A DNA stretch of 64,000 nucleotides from positions 10,945,001-11,009,000 of the forward strand of contig CM067552.1 of the NCBI GenBank assembly GCA_034509755.1, in the 5' to 3' direction. Below, piece by piece: positions 48,453-58,196 of this stretch. Below the pieces are notes generated by a model. That model was not told the origin of the DNA. It did not search any database and saw nothing but the letters and a program-made list of their open reading frames with translations. The position numbers and the translations under genes are program-made. Every line of letters begins with the position of its first letter. Positions within the stretch are counted from its first letter, which is position 1. Source of the stretch: Anisodus tanguticus (Eukaryota > Streptophyta > Magnoliopsida > Solanales > Solanaceae).

Positions 48453-48746
48453 TTCAAGATGGAAACAAAGCATGCACATAGACGGTGGCTAAGATCACAT
48501 CCTTCACTCACAATGAGATAATTGAATGTTCAAGATGGAAACAAAGCATACACATAGACTGTAGCTAAGATCACATCCTTCACTCACAATGAGGTAATTT
48601 CACAATGAGATAATTGAATGTTCAAGATGGAAACAAAGCATACACATAGAATGTAGCTAAGATCACATCCTTCACTCACAATGAGGTAATTTCACAATGA
48701 GATAATTGAATGTTCAAGATGGAAACAAAGCATACACATAGACTGT
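48453..48746 (+). repeat. 76-bp minisatellite array, left block (4 units)
   Basis: Units centred on GATGGAAACAAAGCATACAC followed by ATAGACTGTAGCTAAGATCA, CATCCTTCACTCACAATGAG, and (A/G)TAATTGAATGTTCAA. Here the units are spaced by an extra TTTCACAATGAG copy. The left-most unit is the most divergent (GCATGCACATAGACGGTGG). Confidence 0.92.
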
Positions 48747-49782
48747 TTCTTATACGTCTAATCTGGAGGCTGCTTCTATACTTCCTGAATACGACAGATG
48801 TGGAAGTGGCTAAAGAAGTCGGAGGAAGAAAGTAGTTGCCACTCTTTTAGTTCCCAAAATATATATAAGACTGTTCGTATAGTAGTAGGTTTGAGAACCG
48901 GGACCGACTAAAATACAACAGTCGTGACCTACTTTGATTCAAAAGAATAGATATAGATATGAATAAGAGATATTGGAAATAATAAAACCTGATGGTTCCT
49001 CTTTTTTAGGAGAGCTGCCTACGTACCTTCTCTTTTCAGCAAAAGGTTGCTCCAGTCTCCTGAAGCCTTGTGGATTGATTGTGGGGGATTTAGTGTCTAC
49101 AGACACTTATTTAAACCTTCTAAAACTCAAAAAATCCGCATTTTTTTATCTTCCTCTAAAAAAATGCTTTTTCGTGGGCATCTTCTATTCAACCATCCTC
49201 AATGACCCGAGGATGCTTCTAGCCTTCAAAGAAGACCTCTCACGGCGTTGGCGTTATTGAACTACGGATTTTCGGATATTTTATTTTGAATATCGATAGA
49301 CGCGCTTCCTTAACCAAGCTACTGCCTATGAGTCGCCGGCTCATTCTTTTGTCCCTCTTGATCGAACTCGCCAAAAACTAGTCAAACTTCTTGAGCAGCC
49401 GAGATATTGAACAATGAACATCTTTTCAAAGCTTACCTTATATTATTAAAGAAAGGGGGTGGTAGGTACTAGTACATCGAAGTCTTAGAGAGCCGCTGGA
49501 CTCCAGACACCCTTCTCTGTCGAATGAATCTTCAAATCATCATCTTCAAACCACGACTTGAAAGCTGAAGTGGGTTTGGGGAATGGAAGAACAAGAACAT
49601 CTTCTTTACCATTTGAACAGCGCGTCCCCAGAAAAGCTTTTTTTTGAGGATCCGACAACTTATGTAGGAATTTTCCAACAGACCGGTTGCTGCTTCCACA
49701 GCTAAGAAGGCTTTATTGAAAGCTTTAAAAGGTCACTCCTTTCTTTCTTTCTAGAGCCAAGCTTTCATTGCTGGTATTGCGC
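48747..49782. other. 1-kb unrelated insert splitting the minisatellite; possibly mitochondrial DNA
   Basis: Lies exactly between the two array blocks. Visibly richer in G+C than its surroundings, with CGCTGGACTCCAGACACCC, GTCGCCGGCTCATTC and CTCACGGCGTTGGCG. The style is that of plant mitochondrial intergenic DNA, but I cannot name the source. A 95-codon open frame at 48973-49260 has no recognised family. Confidence 0.35.
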
Positions 49783-50993
49783 TAATTGAATGTTCAAGAT
49801 GGAAACAAAGCATACACATAGATTGTTGCTAAGATCACATCCTTCACTCACAATGAGGTAATTGATTGTGCAAGATGGAAACAAAGCATACACATAGACT
49901 GTAGCTAAGATCACATCCTTCACTCACAATGAGGTAATTGAATGTTCAAGATGGAAACAAAGCATACCCATAGACTGTAGCTAAGATCACATCCTTCACT
50001 CACAATGAGGTAATTGAATGTTCAAGATGGAAACAAAGCATACACATAGACTGTAGCTAAGATCACATCCTTCACTCACAATGAGGTAATTGAATGTTCA
50101 AGATGGAAACAAAGCATACACATAGACTGTAGCTAAGATCACATCCTTCACTCACAATGAGATAATTGAATGTTCAAGATGAAAACAAAGCATACACATA
50201 GACTGTAGCTAAAATCACATCCTTCACTCACAATGAGATAATTGAATGTTCAAGATGGAAACAAAGCATACACATAGACTGTAGCTAAGGTCACTCACAA
50301 TGAGATAATTGAATGTTCAAGATGGAAACAAAGCATACACATAGACTGTAGCTAAGATCACATCCTTCACTCACAATGAGATAATTGAATGTTCAAGATG
50401 GAAACAAAGCATACACATAGACTGTAGCTAAGGTCACTCACAATGAGATAATTGAATGTTCAAGATGGAAACAAAGCATACACATAAACTGTAGCTAAGA
50501 TCACATCCTTCACTCACAATGAGATAAATGAATGTTCAAGATGGAAACAAAGCATACACAGACTGTAGCTAAGGTCACTCACAATGAGATAATTGAATGT
50601 TCAAGATGGAAACAAAGCATACACATAGAATGTAGCTAAGATCACATCCTTCACTCACAATGAGGTAATTGAATGTTCAAGATGGAAACAAAGCATAAAC
50701 ATAGACTGTAGCTAAGATCAAGATGGAAACAAAGCATACACATAGACTGTAGCTAAGATCACATCCTTCACTCACAATGAGATAATTGATTGTGCAAAAT
50801 GGAAACAAAGCATACACATAGATTGTAGCTAAGATCACATCCTTCACTCACAATGAGATAATTGAATGTTCAAGATGGAAACAAAGCATAAGGTCACTCA
50901 CAATGAGATAATTGAATGTTCAAGATGGAAACAAAGCATACACATAGACTGTAGCTAAGATCACATCCTTCACTCACGATGAGGTAATTGAAT
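49783..50993 (+). repeat. 76-bp minisatellite array, right block (17 units)
   Basis: Seventeen copies of the unit by count of the ACAAAGCAT word. Two length classes are intermixed: the 76-bp form (GCTAAGATCACATCCTTCAC TCA) and one shortened by 9 bp (GCTAAGGTCACTCA). A still shorter form near 50710-50720 and 50890 lacks more. Both classes alternate in the middle, which indicates that pairs of units were amplified together. Confidence 0.93.
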
Positions 50994-52284
50994 TGAAGCT
51001 ACTTCACTCGATATATCTAGACAAGTGGAGAACTAGAGATGCATCTCCAAGACACCGTCATGAAAAATTACCAAAAAAGCAGAAGGAAAAATAACTGAAG
51101 TTTAGCCAGAACATGTGAAGTCAGGCAGAGCCAACATGGTTCGCTTCAAATGTCTATGGATACCTTGAAGAAGATAAAAAGATGACAACCATCGTAATTC
51201 GACTGAAAGTTAATATTGTTCCCTTCAATATAAGAAGAAACGTGAAAGAAGAAATGGAACAAAGACTTAAACCCGAAGGGCGAAATTCTGATTTATTATG
51301 AATATGATGGAGCAACTAAAAGTGTGACAGTTTTCTTCAATAACTATGGTTTTATGCTACTCAGTTGGCTCTCTACCCAGAATGGATTCTCAATCAGATG
51401 ATGATAGGTTTCCATGATCGCATTTTCCTAGCTGCACGGCAACGTGCATAGCTTGCTGCAAGTGCTATCTTTTAAGCTGTCCCATTAATTTATCTTGGCA
51501 TAGTATGTGGAAGGCCAAATTTGGTTCCCTTCACATCAGAAGCTAGAATAAATAGGACTAAAATTCTACTTACCATACTCCCACTTCTCAAGATTGCAGA
51601 AAACGAAGAGTCCATTTTGCTCTCTGTACTTGCCAACTACACCCCCTTTCCCCCATGTTTTTTCTGTTTCCTGCAGAATCATTGATGTGCACCAAACACA
51701 ACTCACTAGGTCTGTCAATTACTATTGGTGCTTTATCCATTCTTTTCTTTGGAAAAAAATAAAGGGTTTGACGTACCAAGTTTTGTTTTGATTTATGATT
51801 ATGTGATCATCACTTCAATAGTCTACTCAAGGTCCACTTACTGAACATTTCGTGATTAACAAAAATAACAGATAACAAAAATCTTAGTGACTACCTTCAT
51901 CAAAAAGCAAAAATGAGCTCTTTCTTGTCAATCTTTGTGAAAATTGCATCTTCTAAATAAATAATTTTTCTTGTTTATCACTTAATTATTTGATCCTATC
52001 TTCCCCTTGTCCTTTCGTAATTAAATCTTTTTGCATATGTCGATAGAAGAATGACTTGCACACACTGGATGCTATAATTGTCTTTACTCAAAAGTACCAA
52101 AGGTCAAGGACCTTTGTTACTAAAGCATATTCCTTAATATGCATGTCATGCTTCTATAAGTATGAAGATTCAAAATGTGTTCTATGTTGGCAAATGGTAA
52201 AAGGCTAAGGCTCACCGGTTATATTCAAAATACTAGTATTATGTACTTAGGCACAAATGTTGCATATTTGAGTTTCATTTTTTT
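50994..52284 (+). other. Flank of the array with two short open stretches, then AT-rich DNA
   Basis: 50948-51094 is open and ends in TAA: TVAKITSFTHNEVIELKLLH, SIYLDKWRTRDASPRHRHEK, LPKKQKEK. 51137-51301 is a second 54-residue open stretch (WFASNVYGYLEEDKKM...). No family recognised; they may be exons of a lost or unannotated gene that also supplied the array unit. From 51310 to 52284 no gene or element was identified. Confidence 0.3.
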
Positions 52285-52875
52285 GCGCAGATTCCCTTCA
52301 TATGGACTAGTCTTTAATTTTTGCCCCTCAAATAGGTGGTCTTCAATTTTTGTCTATGCTTCTCATTTAATAAAAATTTATGGGCCAAAATATCTTTATT
52401 CGCGCGTTTACAAAACCAGAGATTCAGGTTCGAATTCTAGGTCCGTAAAAAAAATTTATTTTTGCAATACATAAGTTTCGCAAAAGTTATTTCTTAACAC
52501 AAATGTTATGCCTTAATTCTGGATTCGAACCTCAGCTCAGTAAAAAAAAAAAATTTTGCAAGGAAAAGGTTTCACAAAGTTACGTCTTAAGGTTATTTTG
52601 TAGTTCTAAGTTATCCCTCAAGGCATAAGGCAAAAGTTATGCCTTAAGATATAAATATTTTTGAGTTACGCCTTAAGACATAACTTTTGCCCGAATAGAC
52701 ATAGTTTGCTATGAAATCTTGTCTTGCAGAAATCTTTTTTTTTTTTGCTCTATTGGACGAACCTAGAACCTCATGGGTACTTTCGATCATTTTTTTTATA
52801 TAAAGGAAAAAAATTTAAGACCACCAATTTAAGGGACAAAAATTAAAGGCCACCCAAAAATAGAGGTAATTGTGC
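52285..52875. mobile_element. Fold-back/MITE with about 85-bp inverted ends
   Basis: The left arm (GCGCAGATT, then GTCTTTAATTTTTGCCCCTC, then GGTGGTCTTCAATTTTT) is the inverse of the right arm, which in the same sense reads GCACAATTACCT, CCTTTAATTTTTGTCCCTTA, GGTGGTCTTAAATTTTT. Inside, AAGTTATGCCTTAAG-type words repeat in both directions. No ORF. No clear target duplication. Confidence 0.65.
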
Positions 52876-53607
52876 GAATTGTGCTTTTGAGTTTTAGGAT
52901 AACACTTATTACATTCCTCCTGGAGACTTGTCTCTTTTTAAGATCTTTCGGTTCCCTCTTGATAATAATAGCCAATAGGGCTTATATGGCAGTCAATCCC
53001 TCGAATGGTCACTCAACTTATTCAAATTACCTAGTAAAATTATTTATCTTATTCCTCATATGGTCATTCATATTTGTACATTTGTCTTACAAAGTAACAA
53101 TGGCTAGGAATCGCTTTAAATATCTATATCTATATTCTATTAAAAACATAAAATCCCTAACTTAAAAGTTGAATTACAATAATACCCCTCACGTCAACCT
53201 AAATACCCTACTATTTAATTAATAAATAAAAACTTAAAAAATAAAACTAAAAAGAAAACATAATCGACATAAAGAGAAGCAACGCATCCGTTCAAAAAGG
53301 AACAAACGGTCATTGTTCTTAGATCAAGGAAACTCTGTGTAATTAAGAATAAGAAAAAGACAAAGCAGAGGGTAACTCTCAAATCTCAATCTCCTGCTTT
53401 TCTCCTACCAAGTATGTTCTATTTTTCAATGCACTAACTTCCTATTTTGCATAATGAATTGAATTACTGAAACTTTTTATGATTACCTTTTATCAGAGAT
53501 GATACTGATAGAGAATGTATGTAAATATTCTCTATATATTTTATAATTATTATTTTAGTGTAATTATGTAAAGTCAATATTCTCATACGATTAGGATTAC
53601 AATTATA

Positions 53608-53655
<48 letters not shown>

Positions 53656-53899
53656 TAATGAGAAGATTCCAAACAAGGAGAATTACACTATTCTACATAG
53701 TATCAGAAGTCAAACCCTAGCCTCATCTTTACCCTAATTTCGGCCTCTCTAACCCTAATTTCGGCGCCTCTCTTCTCACGCTGCCGACCGCCGACAACCC
53801 ATCATCATGGCTTCTACCGTCGACTCCTCCTCCACACACGGCGTCACACATCCTCCCCCCTCCCAATACATTCCATTTGACTTTTGCCGTAACGAACAT

Positions 53900-54597
53900 A
53901 AAAAACTTTATCCCTTTAGTTCTTGATCAAGAGGATGGACAATACTAATCGTGGGTCGAATTATTTCAAATACATGCTTGTGCTTACAACGTCCTTGATC
54001 ACATCGATGCCACAACCCCTCGTCCACCCGACGGTGACAATCCGACGTGGAAGCGGCTTGATGTTATCGTTATCCAAGGATTTGCTTCATACTATTATGA
54101 AAACAGGTGCCTCGGCTCACGAATTATGGACACGGCTAGAGGAAATCTTTCAAGACAACAAACATACACATGCCGTTTACCTGGAGGAACAATTCAACAA
54201 CACTCTTCTTGAGAACTTTGTCAATATGTCAGACTATTGTAAACAACTAAAATTGGTTGTCGATCAATTGTCTAATGTTGGCACTCCGATTTCTGAAACA
54301 AAGATGGTTTTACAACTTATCAATAGTTTGCCGAAGGCTGATCCTTTCCCTAGCTTCAACAAGGTCCGTTCACAATTGTTGTTGGAGGAGACCAGACGAG
54401 CCAAACATGACGAGCACACTCAACAGGCTTTGGCGGTTGACGTACCGCCAACCTCCAATACTTCCGCCAATCCTCCGCATCCCACAGACCACCAGCCTCA
54501 ACGTGGTGGTCGAGGAGGCGGAAGGGGCCATAATCACGGAAATCGAGGCGGCGGCAAAGGAAAAGGTCATGGCGGAAAATCCAACTCCAGCGGATAG
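53900..54597 (+). pseudogene. Copia gag with one frameshift
   Basis: The first part, about 53915-54065, reads SWVELFQIHACAYNVLDHID and DNPTWKRLDVIVIQGF. After a frame change, the frame of 54060-54597 continues with TGASAHELWTRLEEIFQDNK, YLEEQFNNTLLENFVNMSDY, CKQLKLVVDQLSNVG and LINSLPK. It ends in a Gly/Arg-rich tail (RGGRGGGRGHNHGNRGGGKG) in place of a CCHC knuckle. Belongs to the element at 53506-55905 and is related to the gag at 33412-33675. Confidence 0.78.
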
Positions 54598-54839
54598 ACA
54601 CAGCCGACCCAATAGGTCAACCCAATTTCGTGGCCCATGGTCGTGACCCACAACCCCTGGAACTGGGGCCTTGCCACCTTGCCCGTATCCCACACTCCCG
54701 GCCCAGCACACCGGGCAACGCCAATAATCGAGCATCCTAGGCCAATGCTACACGGGCCAAGAACACCAGGCCCACTTCTCCACAGCCCAATAGCAATGCC
54801 TTCGGTCCCATGACCCCTACCGAACTGAGTCGGGCTTAC

Positions 54840-55905
54840 ATCACTACGAATCTCCAGCAGCCCGACGATGCATGGTATATGGATACAGGTGCCACATCCC
54901 ACCTCACTCGCGACTCTGTTAAACTCCCTCACTTATTTAATTTGAACAATCCTTAATTTATTTTGGTTGGCAATGACAATCACATTCCAATTCAGGGCCA
55001 CGACACCACTCAAACACAACCACCTCACCCACCCTAAAAATATCCTATATGCTCCTAACATCATTAAAAACTTATCTATTGAGTTTGACCCTTTTGGTTT
55101 TTCTATGAAGGACCTACGTACGGGGATAACTCTTACGAGATGCAATAGTGTGGGGGACCTATATCCTTTCTCATCCAATTCCGCTGCAAGTGTCAATCCA
55201 CAAACCTCTATAGCTGCAGTCTCTCCACCAACTTGGCACAGTAGACTTGGGCACCCGGGAGCACCAATGTTTAATTTTCTTAGAAGTCAGAATTTTATTC
55301 AATGTAATAAAGAGATATTTACCCACGTTTGCTACTCTTGTTATCTAGGAAAGCATGTTAGACTTCCTTTTCAATCTTCATTAAGTGTAACGTTTTCTCC
55401 TTTTGATATTATTCATGCGGATTTATGGACATCTCCCATTATTAGCAAACTGACTCACAAATATTATTTGGTGTTTTTTAATGATTTCTCCCACTTTCTT
55501 TGGGTTTATCCTCTAAAATATAAGTCTCAAGTTTACACAATTTTTCTTGAATTTCAAGCATATGTTAAAACCCAATTTGAGAAGATCATCAAAACGTTTC
55601 AATGTGATAACGGCCGTGAGTTTGACAGCCTTCCCTTTTATAAATTTTAAATTTTGTGCCGACCACGACATGGTGTTTCAATTTTTGTGCTCACATACCT
55701 CTCCTCAAAATGGTAAAACCGAAAGAATCATATGCACCATCAATAATAAGATACACACAATGCTCTTCCATGCTTTCACCCCCTTCATTTTGGGTGTACG
55801 CCTTACACATGGCGGCATACCTCCTTAATATATTACCAACACGAACTCTTCAAAATAAAACTCCAACTGAAATTCTCTTCTCTTTAGTTTATTCTCATAA
55901 TTTAG
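54840..55905 (+). pseudogene. Copia protease to integrase, truncated
   Basis: Protease WYMDTGATSHLTRDS at about 54870-54920 with an intact D-T-G, then stops. Pre-integrase TWHSRLGHPGAPMFNFLRS with C..C (CYSCYLGKH). Integrase core IIHADLWTSP (first Asp), FQCDNGREFD (second Asp), a frame change, then TSPQNGKTERI with the Glu. It ends with YLLNILPTRTLQNKTPTEIL. At least three frame changes or stops; not functional. Confidence 0.82.
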
Positions 55906-57071
55906 GAAAAACTATATATACATGCTAACTTGAGAATTACATTCAATTAATTACCATAGTGATTAGTATTTGTTAGTTGATTCAACGAAAAACTAAGAAT
56001 GGAGAAATAGTTTTCTACTCCCTTGAACAAAAGAAAGTACAAATATTGTATTATTTCAGTTTAATTCAGTTTTTTTAAAGAAAAAAAACATATTTTGCCT
56101 CTTACAAATAGTGTGTAAATTTCGATTTAACCGCTAAACCGAACCGAGAAAAAATTATTAGGTTTATCGATCACGAGTTATTGGGCTTTTTATTTAATGG
56201 TGTCCAAACAATTTTGTACTATATTGGTCTATCAGCCTGGTTATCAGTTCTTCAAGTTTACTTAACGGTTAAACCAATAATCCAATGAAATCCTGTTAAA
56301 ATTATTTTTTTTATCCCTTATTATGTAAAAGTGATTTAGAATTAGAAACCCTATTCCAAATTCGCATTTCCTTTCATAACTTTTCTCAGCTTGACTATAA
56401 TACATTGGAGGTAGTTATAATTAAACAAATTTATGCTTCAAACATACCTGAGATTTTCTATCCAGTGAATAGTTATATTGTTGTCTCTCCAACAAAAGGC
56501 AAGTGAAACGTTATGTACCATCCATTTAGTAGTACTAAGTTTCTTGATACAACCTCAACTAAACTGAAAGTAAATAAAAAAGAAGCTTAGTCCAGGTCGA
56601 TGCTTAACGATTGTGGTTTTGCATTAGTTGTTTGTTGTGGTAAAGCATGCACGCTAATGTGAAAGTCGAAGATGATTAATTTAGACATAGAGGTTACCAT
56701 GATTGAAGAAAGCGTATTCACAAATGAAAACAAGAAATGAAAGGGAAAATATCTAGGGGAACAAGTTGGTCAATGACCCCTAGAAGACATTTTCTTACCG
56801 ATTAAATCGATTATTGATTTAGCATATCTATAAATCAGTAATGATAAACCGAACCAATGACATACAACACTGACCGATAAACAACCTACTTCCAAGTTTG
56901 AGCAAAAGAAAGTAGAAACGGTGTATTACTTCAGTTTGGTGATATTTGTCCATATATCGCTAATTTATACAATAATTCTTGAAACATGCATATGGTTAAA
57001 ATTTAAATTTCTAATACGAAATTTATTATATAACATGAATTAAACGTGCAACGCACGTTTAGAGAGACTAG

Positions 57072-57870
57072 TAAAAGAAAAAAGGTAAAGTAGTCCCTTA
57101 AATTTGAATTTTCAATTAAAATAGTCCTTATTCTTTAACATAAAACACTAACAATCTTTTAACTATACAAAATATTACAAATTTAGTTCAACTCTAATCG
57201 TGGTATTAAAAATAACGGAACACACAAGCAATTATGACAGAACTTTAGAAATGAAATTTAAAATTCATTTTATCAATACTAAAAAAGAATATCAAATAGC
57301 TTATATGTACTCCACTTGTTTGGAAACATAGGAGTTCAACAATAAATTAATGTGCTCTATTTATTCATTTTATGAGTAATCTTTATTTTGGTAAAATAGT
57401 TTAAATTAGTTGTTAGTTTCTTCTACGCTAGAAATTATCGCCAGTAAATTCATAATTAATAAGGAAAACGATGAATTCCTTCAAATTAAAAAGCTAGGTC
57501 CTAACAGAAAAATAATCATATGTAAAGATTTTTAAGGGTTTTCGTAAAAAAAAAATATAGGTGCATATTGAAGGACATCATGATAATAACATAAATCATC
57601 CAACATCACATAAAATAAGGAGATTATATATCATCATTGAGTACTAATTTTTTTAAAGTTTTCAAATATTATTATTGTCAATCATGTAATGTTATTTGGG
57701 TGAAAATTAGTTTCCCCTGCAGGCTGCAACCCTGCTTAAAAAATTAAATATCTCTCCCGGTTTCGAACAATTGTTGTTCCTCCCCATATCCCATTTATAA
57801 TGTTTTAGTACCTATTTTACTCTCTGCGTGTTAACTCTTCATTTCTTTTTCTTTTAAATATTATGGTTTT

Positions 57871-57933
<63 letters not shown>

Positions 57934-58196
57934 GGACTTAACTATAGGACCAAAACAATCTAACTTATGAAGTAAATTAGTGAACAATAATTGGAGGACT
58001 ATTATTGTTCTGTGTTAAAAAATAAGGGATGTTTTAACTCAAAGTCCAAACTTAAGGGACTATTTATTTTTCAATTTTAAAGTAACTTTTAGCCATTATT
58101 ATTTTGTAAGGCATATGTATAGATTTAGATGACCATATGAGGAACAAGAAAAAAAGATAAATGACTTTACTAGGTAATTTACTTAAGTTGAGTGAC
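57072..58196. other. AT-rich intergenic DNA
   Basis: No coding sequence recognised. Contains paired words ACTTTAGTCCCTTAAATT-like at 57090 and GGGACTATTTATTTTTCAATTTT at 58055, probably ends of an old element around a long (TA)n repeat. Ends not defined. Confidence 0.35.
57876..57931. repeat. (TA)n microsatellite, about 56 bp
   Basis: Uninterrupted alternation of T and A between TTCTTT and TATGGAC. Confidence 0.95.

Larger units (their letters stand above)
53506..55905 (+). mobile_element. Truncated Ty1-copia element inside the Helitron
   Basis: 5' LTR about 53506-53697 (TGATAGAGAATG... to ...ATTCTACA) containing an (AT)n run at 53611-53650, then primer site TAGTATCAGAAG. Gag, protease, pre-integrase and integrase follow. 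The text stops within the integrase C-terminal side (about 55905), with no RT, RNase H or 3' LTR. Confidence 0.8.
53129..57071 (+). mobile_element. Non-autonomous Helitron, with a copia nested inside
   Basis: 5' end TCTATATTCTATTAAAAAC after an A (53128). 3' end has the hairpin ACGTGCAACGCACGT (about 57041-57055), 12 bases later CTAG at 57068-57071, followed by T. TC at the 5' end, hairpin plus CTAG at the 3' end, and insertion between A and T are the Helitron hallmarks, and the 5' text resembles Solanaceae Helitrons. No Rep/helicase text. Without the copia (about 2.4 kb) it would be about 1.5 kb. Confidence 0.7.

Noticed and set aside
48973..49260. 95-codon frame in the insert between array blocks
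   Set aside because: No recognised family and no start context. Kept only as a possible mitochondrial-type ORF, not called as a gene.
48453..50993. Regularly spaced repeats resembling a CRISPR array
   Set aside because: The units are contiguous tandem copies without unique spacers, in a plant nuclear setting. It is a minisatellite.
54356..54932. Long open frames on the minus strand (81-121 codons)
   Set aside because: They are shadows of the GC-richer copia gag and its downstream linker on the plus strand.
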